Below are positions 7,520-17,500 of a stretch of 31,741 nucleotides of DNA, piece after piece. Below the pieces are notes generated by a model. That model saw nothing but the letters and a program-made list of their open reading frames with translations, made no database searches and was not told where the DNA came from. The first letter of the stretch is position 1, and the number at the start of each line of letters is the position of its first letter. The stretch is taken from the NCBI GenBank assembly GCA_943369755.1, contig CALROG020000042.1:1-31741 (forward strand). The letters run 5' to 3'. The DNA comes from CALROG01 sp943369755. Its GTDB lineage: Bacteria > Pseudomonadota > Gammaproteobacteria > Burkholderiales > Burkholderiaceae_C. A program made the position numbers and the translations under genes.

Positions 7520-8935
7520 ATGGCATTGGAAATCAAAGACTTGTCTGGCCTGAACCCGACGTCCATGCGCGACCAGCCGCTGGTCAGCGATCAGACGGAT
7601 CTGCAAGACCTCTGGAACGCGGACGCGGCCCCCTTGTCCATTGCCGGCAAGCGCTGTAGTCAGGGCGGGCACACCATGGCAGCTGAGGGGCGCATGCTGA
7701 TCACCCACACCATGAGTTCAGGTGTTGCCGTGGACCCGGGCGACTACGATGCCGCGCGCCCTTACGCCCCGATCGCCACACCACCGAATGTGACGGCGCA
7801 AGCCGGTGCCACCTGGTCCCGCGTGCATCATGCGGCCAATCTGTATGGCCTGGCACCGGCGGTGCACCAGAGCTCGGCTCATTTTTCGGTGGGCGGTGCG
7901 CTCAGCGTGAACTGCCATGGACGCGACCCGAGCCAGGGCCCCATCGCCTCCACGGTTAACTGGATCGAGGTTTGGACCCCTGCCTTTGGCCTGCTGCGGG
8001 CAACCCGCCTGGACCACCCTGATCTTTTCGCGGCCGCGCTGGGTGGCTACGGCGGTTGCGGCGTGATCCTGCGCGCCAACGTGCGGCTGGTACCCAACCT
8101 GATGCTGCAGACAGTTGCCTATACCCATTCGCTGGAGGTCTATGGCCGCCACCTGAAAGCGCTGGCGCAGCGTGAAGCCGCAACCTTGAATGTGGGCCTG
8201 CACTATGGCTGGCTCAAGTGCACTTCACTGGAGAGCCTGTTCGAGAAGGTCTTGATCGTGGATTACAAGGACGATGGCGGGCCGCAAGCGTCGGTAGGCC
8301 AGCCGCTGCTGGAGGATGGCTGGGGCGACACCGAGCTGCTGCGGGCCGGCTGGGCGGCAGCGCGGCAGGGCTATGGTGGCCTGCGAGACGACATCTGGCA
8401 ACTTGCGCGCGACCAGATCGACTACCGCAACACCACCGATTCACGGCTTAACTGGCTACGCGCCACAGTGGGTTTTACGGCCCACAGTGGCACCACCCAC
8501 ACTGACTTGCTGCAGGAGTATTTTGTGCCGGTGGACCGCATGGTGGAAATGGTGGGCAAACTGCGCGCGCTGTTCCAGGCAAACGCTGTCAATGTGCTCA
8601 GCGGCACCATTCGCCTGGTGCGACAAGATGACACATCCAACCTGGCCTACAGCGCGGACCAGGACATGGTCTGCATCGCGGTGGACGTGCACGTGCCGCT
8701 GGCAGACGATGGTTCCGGACCGACTGCACAAGTGCGGCAATGGGCGATGCAGGCAATGGCCCTGGCGCTGGATTGCGGCGGAACCTACTATCTGCCGTAT
8801 TTTGGCTTTGCCGACTTGCCCACGTTTCAGCGCGGCTACAGCCAGGTGCGGCGCGACGCGCAGGTGGCTGCCATGAACAAGTACAACCCGCAGCGGCGCT
8901 TTACCAACCGCTTCCTGGCGACCTACCTGCCCTGA
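7520..8935 (+). CDS. FAD-binding (VAO/PCMH-type) oxidoreductase
   Basis: The 471-residue protein has the FAD-binding PCMH layout of the vanillyl-alcohol-oxidase superfamily. Near residue 40 is SIAGKRCSQGGHTM, the pyrophosphate loop in which the His following GG is the usual site of covalent FAD attachment in sugar-lactone oxidases. Near residue 120 is HFSVGGALSVNCHGRD, the second FAD segment, then GGYGGCGVILRANVRLVPN. The end, KYNPQRRFTNRFLATYL, matches the C-terminal motif of aldonolactone/alditol-oxidase-like enzymes. There is no signal peptide. It is convergent with the YiiX-like gene with 21 bases between. The substrate cannot be told; oxidation of a small alcohol, lactone or hydroxy acid is likely. 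Confidence 0.75.
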   Translation: MALEIKDLSGLNPTSMRDQPLVSDQTDLQDLWNADAAPLSIAGKRCSQGGHTMAAEGRMLITHTMSSGVAVDPGDYDAARPYAPIATPPNVTAQAGATWSRVHHAANLYGLAPAVHQSSAHFSVGGALSVNCHGRDPSQGPIASTVNWIEVWTPAFGLLRATRLDHPDLFAAALGGYGGCGVILRANVRLVPNLMLQTVAYTHSLEVYGRHLKALAQREAATLNVGLHYGWLKCTSLESLFEKVLIVDYKDDGGPQASVGQPLLEDGWGDTELLRAGWAAARQGYGGLRDDIWQLARDQIDYRNTTDSRLNWLRATVGFTAHSGTTHTDLLQEYFVPVDRMVEMVGKLRALFQANAVNVLSGTIRLVRQDDTSNLAYSADQDMVCIAVDVHVPLADDGSGPTAQVRQWAMQAMALALDCGGTYYLPYFGFADLPTFQRGYSQVRRDAQVAAMNKYNPQRRFTNRFLATYLP

Positions 8936-8956
8936 CGGACTGCCGGGCCCGGGCCT

Positions 8957-10144
8957 TCAGGCCTTGTCGTACTCCTCACCGTCGGGTTTGAAGTGGCCCG
9001 TGGTGGCGGCGCTACACCACAGCATTTGTACCGTGTACAGGAAAAAGCGCTTGTTCTGCACCCGATCCCACAGCCCGCCGGCCTGCAGGGTTTGCCACAG
9101 TTCCGTCTTGAAGCTCGGGTCGCGAACGTTCTGCACCAACCATGCCCACCAGCGTCGGTCTTCAATGTCAAAGGCACCGTTGTCCCCCCGGGGCAGACCC
9201 AGTGTGTCGGCTACGGCGCGCAGCACCACCAGCACGAATTCGCTGCAATACAGCCGGTCTGTATCTCCCAGATCGGCGTGGTCAAAAAAGCCGTAAGGGC
9301 GGCCAAGCAATTTTTTGCTTTGTACGAGGATCTCTTCGCGCATGCGCCGCGCCTGCTCGGGCGAAGCCTGGTCAAGGGCCTTGGGCCTGCACTTCCAGAC
9401 CTTGCTGCCCATGGCGTGGCGGTAGTTGACCCAGCCTGTCATTTGGCCGGCATTGGCGGCGTCGGGGGCCGGATCATCGGGGTTGTAGTAAGGGCTGATG
9501 GAAACCGCATAACTTGAAAAGTCAGTGATGTTGCCCTCGATCACAAACAGCTTGCCCTCGGGGTGGTGCTTCCCGGCTTTTTCGCGTAGGATCATGCCGC
9601 AATGGCCGATAAAAAAGCCCGCGCCCACCGTCTGGTTCATCGCGCCGATCAGCAGTCGCGCCACCGGGTGGCGCACGAAGGTCTTGACGTTCATGCCCAG
9701 CCATTGCTCGGTCAGGTCGCCAAAAGTGGCGTCCAGAATTTTCAGCAGCATCAACATGTGATTTGGGTCATTCGGGTCAAACACACCCTTGGCGCGCGCG
9801 GTTCGCATCTCCAGCGTCAGCCAGGCGTCGGATTTGGGGGCCGTCTGTGGATAGCCCGGCAGCTTGTTTTTGAGCAGGCGTACGCGCTGCGGGCCGAGCA
9901 AATCCGCCACGGTCATTGGCGCGGGTGCCAGTGCCAGCACTGTGCCGTTTGCGGTTAGGCTCTCCAGCGGATAGCCTGAGTACACCGGCATGTTGTTGAC
10001 GCCGTCGATTTGCACTGCCGCGCCCAAGCCATGCATTTCCAGCCAGGTACTGACGGAGCCAGCCTTGCGGGGAAACACGATATCGCCGGTCTGCAGGTTC
10101 TCGTCCATGGCAGGGCACGTCGTTCCGAATTCGATGGCGGGCAT
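8957..10144 (-). CDS. YiiX/NlpC-P60-like permuted papain-fold hydrolase
   Basis: The 395-residue product shows the pattern of permuted NlpC/P60 (YiiX/YaeF-type) cysteine hydrolases: TGDIVFPRKAG near the start, GHCGMILREK with the likely catalytic His, and GRPYGFFDHADLGDTDRLYCSEFV near residue 310 with the likely nucleophilic Cys in YCSE. These enzymes cleave amide or ester bonds, in peptidoglycan, lipids or protein side chains. No signal peptide is seen, so it may be cytoplasmic. I chose ATG 10144 because the longer open frame from 10279 overlaps the start of the divergent response regulator and has an unlike, low-complexity N-terminus. The protein is longer than simple YiiX (about 200 residues); the extra residues between the His and Cys motifs are of unknown role. 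Confidence 0.6.
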   Translation of the reverse strand: MPAIEFGTTCPAMDENLQTGDIVFPRKAGSVSTWLEMHGLGAAVQIDGVNNMPVYSGYPLESLTANGTVLALAPAPMTVADLLGPQRVRLLKNKLPGYPQTAPKSDAWLTLEMRTARAKGVFDPNDPNHMLMLLKILDATFGDLTEQWLGMNVKTFVRHPVARLLIGAMNQTVGAGFFIGHCGMILREKAGKHHPEGKLFVIEGNITDFSSYAVSISPYYNPDDPAPDAANAGQMTGWVNYRHAMGSKVWKCRPKALDQASPEQARRMREEILVQSKKLLGRPYGFFDHADLGDTDRLYCSEFVLVVLRAVADTLGLPRGDNGAFDIEDRRWWAWLVQNVRDPSFKTELWQTLQAGGLWDRVQNKRFFLYTVQMLWCSAATTGHFKPDGEEYDKA

Positions 10145-10269
10145 GAGGCAGTTCCTTGAGTTTTCGCACATCATGGCCGATGCCGTCCTTGCCGTCATCC
10201 CCCAAAAAGGTGAGCCAAACGTGTGACACAAGCCATCCACCCGGCCCGAAAGCCGATAAGCTTGGTGCC

Positions 10270-10995
10270 ATGCAAGCACAGCCCGACCATCAGCGTTGGC
10301 GCGTTATGGTTGTCGAAGACGACGCGCGCACCCGCAACTACGTTGCGCAGTGCATACGGGCCAGCCGCGAACTGGACTTGCTGGTTTGCCTGGCGTCGGT
10401 CACTGATGCGCTGTCCTGGCTGGCGCAGGCACGCAGCCCTGGCCCGGATGTACTTTTGACCGACCTCGGCCTGCCCGACGGCAGCGGTATCGAAGTGATT
10501 CGTCAAACGCTGGCTTGCTTTCCGAAGTGCGAGGCGCTGGTGGTTTCCATGTTCGGTGACGAAGAGCATGTACTGGCCAGCATCGAAGCCGGCGCCCTGG
10601 GGTACTTGCACAAGGACTCGGCTCCCGAAAACATGGCCCAGACAATTCTGGACCTCAAGCGCGGTGCCTCGCCTATCTCACCCGGCATTGCGCGGCGCCT
10701 GTTGATGCGTTTTCGCCAGGACCGGGTGGCCGCCCCGCCCCAGCCCAACAAGGCAGCCGTGCAGGAGATGGCTGGCGTGGCGCAGACGCGCATTTCAGTG
10801 CGCGAAACTGAAATCCTGGATCTTCTGTCACGCGGCTTCGCGTATAGCGAGATTGCCGACCTGTGCGGCCTGTCGCGGCATACCGTCGCCTCGCATGTCA
10901 AGAGCCTCTACCGGAAAATGCAGGTCAGTTCGCGGGGCGAGGCGGTGTTCGAAGCCATGCAGTCGGGCATTATTCGGCCGCTGGCGGATCGCTGA
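10270..10995 (+). CDS. NarL/FixJ-type response regulator
   Basis: This 241-residue protein has an N-terminal receiver domain (VMVVEDDARTR acidic pocket, phospho-acceptor Asp65 in LLTDLGLPDGSG, and the conserved Lys in GYLHKDSAPENM). A C-terminal LuxR-type helix-turn-helix follows (RETEILDLLSRGFAYSEIA, then LSRHTVASHVKSLYRKM). I chose ATG 10270, giving the standard start MQAQPDHQRWRVMVVEDD; an upstream in-frame ATG at 10156 would add an unlikely 38 residues overlapping the divergent hydrolase. Its last 26 bases overlap the 3' end of the convergent sensor kinase gene, its obvious partner. Targets are unknown; the flanking hydrolase and the YfaP-like gene are candidates. Confidence 0.9.
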   Translation: MQAQPDHQRWRVMVVEDDARTRNYVAQCIRASRELDLLVCLASVTDALSWLAQARSPGPDVLLTDLGLPDGSGIEVIRQTLACFPKCEALVVSMFGDEEHVLASIEAGALGYLHKDSAPENMAQTILDLKRGASPISPGIARRLLMRFRQDRVAAPPQPNKAAVQEMAGVAQTRISVRETEILDLLSRGFAYSEIADLCGLSRHTVASHVKSLYRKMQVSSRGEAVFEAMQSGIIRPLADR

Positions 10996-12826
10996 GGCGG
11001 CTGTCCACAGGGATATCCAGTGTGATACCGGCACCCGCGAAAGCAGGGTCCAGGCTGTTGGAGAAGAGCAGGTTTGCGCCAAGGCGTTTCGCGCGAGTTT
11101 GCATCGAGACCAGACCGTTGCCAGCATGGGCATGGGCATGGTCAGGTAACCCCCGTCCGTTGTCCATCAGCGCGATGCGCAGCAGGCCCTCTTGCGCCAG
11201 GTGCTGTGCCACGAAGCGGATTCGGGTGGCACCCGAATGCACCTGCAAGTTGGTGAAGGCCTCATACAGTAGCAGCTGCAAATCGCGCGCTTGCCGGGTG
11301 CCCCAGCCGGCAGGCGTAGGCAGGGGTTGCGCCTGCCAGTCCATCGTGATGCCGGCCGCACTGAGCCGTGGCTCCAGGCGGTAGCGCAACAGGCCGAGCA
11401 CGGTGCCAATGTCCTGAGAGCCGTCTTGAAGCACGTCAACGGTTAGTTTCAGATGGTCCATGGCCCGCTGGATCTGCTGCGCCACCATGGCGCGCGAAGC
11501 GCCGGTCTCGCGGGCGACCTGGAACGCCCCCAGCAGTTCGTGGCCCACGCCGTCATGCATGTCCTGGAGGATTCTCTGGCGTTCCCGGGTGGCCACTTGC
11601 TGCTCGCTTTGTGCCTTTTGAATTGCGAACGCGTCTTGCAGCATTGCTTGTTGTTCGGTCAGGCGCCGGGCCATGTCTTGCGCATGCGACGCCTGCGCCC
11701 GCGTGGCGCTGCGCAGGCGCGCCGCCAGCACCAGCGCCATGACGACCCCAAACAGAACCCAGCCATAGGTAACCCACGGGAAAGACGCATAGTTGCTGCT
11801 GGACACAGTAATCACCAGCCAATCGCGCAAGCCCATCAGAATGATCGCCGCACAGGCGGCGCTCATGATCACCGCTTCCCGGGTGCGGCGCACGATGGCC
11901 TGGTGAACGACGACGGCGGCACAGGTAATTCCCAGGGCCAGAATGGCCAGACGCCAATGCCGCCACAGGTCGTGCAGATCCAGCGGGAATGTAATGGCAA
12001 GCAGGGTGCACGACGCCACCACGAAACCGTTGATGAGCGTGGTCCAGGGGCGCTGCGCCTTGCCCACAAGTTGCAGGCCGAAGCGGCAGATGGCCGCGAT
12101 GGCACCGCAGTAAAGCGCGGTCATCAGGATGCCCCACCAAGGCCACGGCAAAAGAAACTCGTCGGTCAGGTAGTAGCCCGCAGTGCGCAAGCTCCAAAAA
12201 GTTTCAGCCAGTGCGTAGTAGAGGTACACCGGCTCGCGCTGGTGGCTCCAGACCAAAAACCCCAACGCCCCAAGGAGCAGGCTGGCCACGGTCACAACGA
12301 TTGAACCGCCGACCCGCCAGTACACGTTGTCGCGGTACAGCCGGGTGATGTCATCGCGAGTGCCATACAGCACCTGCGACAAGCCGCCATCGGCACCGAC
12401 TTGGGTCAATATTTCTACACGAAGGCGGTAGGGTGCCTCGCGATGCGGCAACGGCGGCAGGTCCACCTGTCGGGAGGTGTGAACCGTGTTGATCCAGCGG
12501 GGCCCTCGGGGATCGGCCAATTGGACCGGCTGGTCATCGATCCAAACAGAGAAGACATTGCCCACGCGCGGCAAAAACAGGCTCCAGTTTTCATTGCCCG
12601 TCGCCGCCAGCGCGAAATCGATCCGTGCGCCGCCGCTTTGGCGGTACTGGCGATCCCAGCGCAGCGGCAGCACCGTGCGGGGGTCAACCGGGGCCCAGCC
12701 GGCTCCTGTATTCACAGACGCTGCTGTCGGGGGCAGCACTTGGGGTGGCACCACGGCTTGCCCCAACCCAGTGGTCAGAATGGTTAAAGCTAACAGTAGG
12801 ACCTTGCCCAGCAAAGCTGCCTGCAT
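10970..12826 (-). CDS. 7TMR-DISM-type sensor histidine kinase (HisKA_3/NarX-like)
   Basis: The 618-residue product starts with a signal-like segment (MQAALLGKVLLLALTILTTGLG). A periplasmic beta-rich domain follows (about residues 50-165; IDDQPVQLADPRGPRW, HTSRQVDLPPLPHR), then about seven membrane helices (about 165-390), as in 7TMR-DISM receptors. The cytoplasmic part has the HisKA_3 phospho-acceptor His424 in ILQDMHDGVGHEL, an N box (EAFTNLQVHSGAT) and G boxes (DNGRGLP, GNGLVSMQTRAKRLGA). I chose ATG 12826, preceded by AGAGGC; in-frame starts at 12904 and 13018 add a non-membrane leader. It lies tail to tail with the response regulator. The ligand is unknown; the periplasmic domain suggests sensing of a carbohydrate-like or cell-envelope signal. 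Confidence 0.85.
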   Translation of the reverse strand: MQAALLGKVLLLALTILTTGLGQAVVPPQVLPPTAASVNTGAGWAPVDPRTVLPLRWDRQYRQSGGARIDFALAATGNENWSLFLPRVGNVFSVWIDDQPVQLADPRGPRWINTVHTSRQVDLPPLPHREAPYRLRVEILTQVGADGGLSQVLYGTRDDITRLYRDNVYWRVGGSIVVTVASLLLGALGFLVWSHQREPVYLYYALAETFWSLRTAGYYLTDEFLLPWPWWGILMTALYCGAIAAICRFGLQLVGKAQRPWTTLINGFVVASCTLLAITFPLDLHDLWRHWRLAILALGITCAAVVVHQAIVRRTREAVIMSAACAAIILMGLRDWLVITVSSSNYASFPWVTYGWVLFGVVMALVLAARLRSATRAQASHAQDMARRLTEQQAMLQDAFAIQKAQSEQQVATRERQRILQDMHDGVGHELLGAFQVARETGASRAMVAQQIQRAMDHLKLTVDVLQDGSQDIGTVLGLLRYRLEPRLSAAGITMDWQAQPLPTPAGWGTRQARDLQLLLYEAFTNLQVHSGATRIRFVAQHLAQEGLLRIALMDNGRGLPDHAHAHAGNGLVSMQTRAKRLGANLLFSNSLDPAFAGAGITLDIPVDSRLSDPPAAE

Positions 12827-13021
12827 TCGTGCCTCTGGTGGTTGTGCGGGCCGCCCCGCGTTGGCTTGGCCCGATGGTAATGCGTTGCAACGGTAGCCCT
12901 GCATGGCGGCCAGGCCATCCCTAGAAATAGGTATGTCCCGGCCCGGGGCTGAAGTCCATAATGACCAAGCCAGTCGACGCATGAGCGCGGTGAAATTTTT
13001 TGAACTAACAGGAGACACAAA

Positions 13022-14134
13022 ATGAAATCCAAATTTTCAATTAAGCAAATAGTCGCCGCACTTTCGTTTGCAGGCCTGTGCAGCGCAAGTTGGGGCCAGC
13101 TCACGATTGACTTCTCCAGTTCGCGCGGAACCGGCGCGGCGCAAGACAAAGTGCTGATGGAAAACATCCGGGTGCTGACGCCGGTGCCCAACCCGTTCAG
13201 CCCCGGCACGTTCACCACCCAGGAGGCGGTTTACAACGTCGTGTTCAAGTTTGACCCGACCACGCTGCACCTGATTCCTGAGTCAGTCACCCCCACCGGC
13301 AACAGTGGCGGCGGCTCGGCCACTACCGGTTGCGCCACCGCCGACGTGCAGGTTTTCAATTCCGTGCGCGGTGCGGCCAGCCCGTTGGTGGGCGCCACTG
13401 TGGCGATCGGCTCGCGCACCGGCACCACCAATTCGTCGGGCGTTGCCTCCCTCACGGGCGTCCCTGCCGGGCTGGCCAACGTCGCAGTATCGGCCACAGG
13501 CTATGTGTCGGCCAGCCAGTCGGCCACCATGGACTGCACCACAGGCATTACCAACAATGTGGCGGTAGCCCTGTCGCCCGCGTCTGGACAGGTCGGTGGC
13601 CTGACTAGCGGGCAGTTCCGCGCCATCCTGACCTGGGGTGCCAACCCGCGTGACCTTGACTCTCACCTGACCGGCCCCAACGCCGATGGCAGCACCCGCT
13701 GGCACGTCTACTACGCTGGCCGCACCAGCGGCGGTATTTGTGGCCTGGACGTGGACGACACTTCTTCTTTCGGCCCCGAGACCATCACCTGCCCGGCCAC
13801 CAGCACCACGACCGGCCTGCGTGCGGGCGTGTACCGTTACTCGGTGCACCATTTCTCAGGCACCGGCAACATCGGCAACTCGGGTGCCAGCGTGCGGCTC
13901 GAATTCGCCAACGGCACGGTTTACAACTACACGCCGCCCTCGGGCTTCAGTTCCTCCAACGACGTCTGGACAGTGTTTGAACTCACTGTGGGGGCCACCG
14001 GCAGTGTGAGCGTGGCACCGGTCAACACCGTGACGCGCGGCATCTCGGCGGGCTCGGTACGGCGCGCCAAGGAGGGTGCTGTGCAGTTTGGCAGCCCGGA
14101 AGACGCCAGCCTGTTCCAGGGCCTGACGAAGTAA
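13022..14134 (+). CDS. Secreted protein with carboxypeptidase-regulatory-like and DUF2135 (YfaP-like) domains
   Basis: The 370-residue product has an N-terminal signal peptide (positive start, then IVAALSFAGLCSASWG, cleavage near residue 25). Residues about 110-185 look like a carboxypeptidase-regulatory beta sandwich (VQVFNSVRGAASPLVGATV, then TGTTNSSGVASLTGVPAG). From about residue 198 there is a DUF2135/YfaP-type domain: ILTWGANPRDLDSHLTGP, WHVYYAG, LDVDDTSSFGPETIT and the later YRYSVHHFSG. YfaP-like proteins are periplasmic or surface proteins of unknown role; a Ca- or ligand-binding adhesin-like role is only a guess. AGGAGA precedes the ATG. It is divergent from the sensor kinase and eight bases upstream of the small gene that follows, suggesting a two-gene unit possibly controlled by the kinase pair. 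Confidence 0.75.
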   Translation: MKSKFSIKQIVAALSFAGLCSASWGQLTIDFSSSRGTGAAQDKVLMENIRVLTPVPNPFSPGTFTTQEAVYNVVFKFDPTTLHLIPESVTPTGNSGGGSATTGCATADVQVFNSVRGAASPLVGATVAIGSRTGTTNSSGVASLTGVPAGLANVAVSATGYVSASQSATMDCTTGITNNVAVALSPASGQVGGLTSGQFRAILTWGANPRDLDSHLTGPNADGSTRWHVYYAGRTSGGICGLDVDDTSSFGPETITCPATSTTTGLRAGVYRYSVHHFSGTGNIGNSGASVRLEFANGTVYNYTPPSGFSSSNDVWTVFELTVGATGSVSVAPVNTVTRGISAGSVRRAKEGAVQFGSPEDASLFQGLTK

Positions 14135-14142
14135 GCCCGGCC

Positions 14143-14574
14143 ATGGCCCAGGGCACGGCGTTTCACCTGGGCGCAACGGTGGTTGCTGCCCTGGGGTTAA
14201 TCGGCGCGGGCCTGGTGCTGTGGCTGGAGCCGCAGCCGCCTGCCCAGGCCGTCGGTTCGACGCGCCTGGGGTCGGCGCTGCCACTGCCACGTACCGGCGC
14301 GCTACCGGGCTTGCCAGCGGCTGCGCCGGTCACCCCAGAGGCTCCGACGGCAGAAGTGGCCGGGGCCTCTGCGACCCCCGTTACAGGCGGCGACCCGGGG
14401 GTGTTGTTTTTGGCGGCGCTCAAGGCCGCCGGTGAATCGCCGCAGCCACCAGCGCCCGCTGGCGTGGCCAACGCGCGTAGCCTGCCCGAGGCCTTTGAGG
14501 CCATGCGCGCAGCACAGGCTGAACCGCGTTCGGCCAATGCCGGCGTCAGCCCATTTGGCGGATTTGCAAAGTAG
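14143..14574 (+). CDS. Small membrane-anchored Ala/Pro-rich protein
   Basis: I do not recognise this 143-residue protein. One hydrophobic segment (about residues 8-27: LGATVVAALGLIGAGLVLWL) could anchor it in the inner membrane, and the rest is a low-complexity Ala/Pro/Gly-rich tail with a more helical stretch near 105-125 (LPEAFEAMRAAQAEPRS). It starts eight bases after the YfaP-like gene on the same strand and ends 11 bases before the convergent putA. The tight spacing suggests co-expression with the secreted protein. The strong compositional bias of this GC-rich region means the frame could in principle be spurious, but its position and membrane segment support it. Confidence 0.55.
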   Translation: MAQGTAFHLGATVVAALGLIGAGLVLWLEPQPPAQAVGSTRLGSALPLPRTGALPGLPAAAPVTPEAPTAEVAGASATPVTGGDPGVLFLAALKAAGESPQPPAPAGVANARSLPEAFEAMRAAQAEPRSANAGVSPFGGFAK

Positions 14575-14585
14575 CCATTGGCCCC

Positions 14586-17500
14586 TCAAGCCAGCAGCGC
14601 CACGTTGCCACCCGCTGCCGTGGTGTTGATGGTCACGGTTTGCTCTGCGCAAAAACGGTAGAGATAGTGCGGCCCGCCGGCTTTGGGGCCGGTGCCGCTG
14701 AGGCCTTCGCCGCCAAAGGGCTGCACGCCCACCACCGCGCCGATCATGTTGCGGTTGATGTACACGTTGCCCACATGGGCCTGCGCCGCCAGCGCCTGGG
14801 CGCGGCTGTCAATCCGGGTCTGGATGCCCAACGTCAGGCCGTAGCCCGCCGTGGCACCGGCGGGCCCTTGCTGGCTGCCCAGCGCATTGATCTGCTCAAT
14901 CACGTGCTGCGGGTCGCCCTTCCAGCGCACGACATGCAGCACCGGGCCGAAGATCTCGGCCTTGATGTCGGCCATCGCCTTCACTTCAAAGGCGCAAGGC
15001 GCTATTAAATTTATAGTGGCTTGCGCAACAGGCGCGCGGGCTATGAGCACTTTTGCCTCTGAACTCAGGCGCTGCAGGTGGCGGTTGATGCTGTCAAACG
15101 CTTCGCGGTCTATCACCGGGCCGACGTCGGTGGCAAGCAACGCCGGGTCGCCCAGTACCAGCTCGTTGGCTGCGCCCTTGATCATCTCGATCACGCCATC
15201 GGCGATGCTTTCATGCAGGCACAGCAGCCGCAGCGCCGAGCAGCGCTGACCAGCCGAGCGAAAGGCGCTTTGCACCACTGCGTCGGCCACTTGCTCGGGC
15301 AGCGCGGTGCTGTCAACCAGCATGGCGTTGATGCCACCGGTCTCGGCAATCAGCGGGACAATCGGGCCGTCTTTCGCCGCCAGCGCCCGCTGGATTGTTT
15401 TGGCCACCTGGGTCGAGCCGGTGAACACCACGCCTGCCACATTTGGCGCGGCAACCAGCGCCGCGCCCACAGTTTCGCCCGGGCCGTGCAGCAGTTGCAG
15501 GGCGTCGGCCGGCACGCCGCTGTCGTGCAGCAGCCTCAGCGCTTGCAGCGCCACACCAGGCGTTTGTTCGGCCGGCTTGGCCAGCACCGTGTTGCCGGTG
15601 GCCAGCGCTGCCGCCACCTGCCCCATGAAAATTGCCAGCGGAAAGTTCCAGGGGCTGATGGCCACCCAGGCACCGCGTGCCGTTAGCCGTAATGCGTTGC
15701 TCTCACCGGTCGGCCCCGGCAGCGCGATAGGCTGCATGACGCGTTCGGCCTCGTTGGCGTAGTAGCGCAGGAAGTCCACCGCCTCGCGCACCTCGGCCAC
15801 GGTGTCGCCCCAGGTCTTGAAGGCTTCCTTGACCAGCAGGGCGCAAAAGCGCGGCATGTCCGCCTCCAGCGCATCAGCGGCGCTGCGCAAAATGGCCGCG
15901 CGTTGCGCCACCGGCGTGCGGCTCCAGGTCGGGAATGCTGCCACCGCCCGGGCGACGGCGGCGCTGGCCAGAGCGACGCTGGCCTCGGGAACTGCCGGTA
16001 CGGCCGTCGTGGCGTGGGTGCTCAGCAAGGGCGCGCGCATGGTCTGGACCGTCAGGTCCAGGCCCAGGCTGTTCTTGCGCGCCGCGCCGTACAGCTCGGG
16101 CGGCAGGGGCAGGGCCGAATGCGGGGCCAACCGCAGCGGTGAGGTCAGCAGCGCGTCCATGCCTACCGACTCGTCGGCCAGCTGGTGAACAAACGACGAG
16201 TTGGCCCCGTTCTCCAGCAGGCGGCGCACCAGGTAGGCCAGCAGGTCGCGGTGTTGGCCCACCGGGGCATAGACGCGGCACCTGATGAGTGGGTTCTTCA
16301 GCAGCTCGCGGTAAATGCCTTCGCCCATGCCGTGCAGGCGCTGCAGCTCGAAAGCTGGCCCGAAGCCGGGTTGCACCCCCTCGGGGGGCAGCGACCCGCG
16401 CAGCGGCGCAGCCTGGGTGCCAATGGTGCGGGCCGCCATCTGCAAAATCGCCGCAATCGTGCCGGCGTTGTGGGTTGCAAATTGCGGGTAAATCACGTCG
16501 CTGGCGTTCAGCAGCGCCCGTGCGCAGGCCAGGTAACTTGCGTCGGTGTGGTGCTTGTGGGTGAACACCGGGTAGGCCGGCAGGCCCAGCTCCTGTGCAC
16601 GCTTGATCTCGGCGTCCCAGTACGCGCCTTTGACCAGCCGGCACATGAAGCGCAGCCGGTAGTTGCGGGCGATGCTGGCCACATGCGCAATCAGTTCCAG
16701 CGCACGGGTCTGGTAGGCCTGCAGCGCCAGGCCAAAGCCCTGCCACTGGGGGTGCGCCGCTGCCACCCTGGCCGCCAGCGCCTCGAACACCTCCAGCGAC
16801 AGCTCCAGCCGGTCAACCTCTTCGGCGTCGATGGTCAGGTTGATGTTGGCGCGCGCCGCCTGTTCGCACAGCGTCCAGGCGCGTGGCACCAGCTCGGCCA
16901 TCACCCGCTCGCGCTGGGCCTCTTCATAGCGCGGGTGCAAGGCGCTGAGTTTGATTGAAATACCATCATTTTCGGCTACAGCCCGCATGGAATCTGCATG
17001 ACCCGCTATTGATTTAATAGCGTTCTGGTAGCTTGCGAGGTAGCCCAGGGCATCTGCCTCGGTGCGCGCGCCTTCGCCCAGCATGTCATAACTAAACCGC
17101 AGGTTGTTGCTGCGCCGGCGCGCTGCGGTGGCCTCGGCCATGGCCTCGTCAATGGTCTGGCCCAACACAAACTGGCGGCCCAGCAGTTGCACCGCGCGCA
17201 GCGTGGCAGCCACCACCGTGCGCGAGCCGAGCTTGGCCAAAAGCCCGACACTGCCGCCGGTTCGCGTTGAGCCGGCCGAAACGCCTTCGACAGGCTCAGG
17301 CTGAGCGGGTTGGGGCAGGAAATGCTTTGAAAGCGCAATGGCGCTGGACGACAACCGCGCCAGCGCGCCATCGCCTGCGCCCTCAAAGTCGGCCCGGCCC
17401 AGTTGGTCGGCGGTCAGTGCAATCGCGGTTTCGGCATCAGGCACACGCAGCAGCGCTTCGGCCAGCCGCATCAGCGCCAGGCCTTCGGCGCTGGATATCG

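Noticed and set aside
8942..8954. GC-only palindrome between the FAD oxidase and the YiiX-like gene as a terminator
   Set aside because: GCCGGGCCCGGGC has no loop and no T-run, so it cannot be supported as a terminator.
11453..12304. 283-residue plus-strand open frame opposite the sensor kinase
   Set aside because: Its Gln/His/Arg-rich composition is an antisense effect of membrane-helix codons; the kinase frame is clear.
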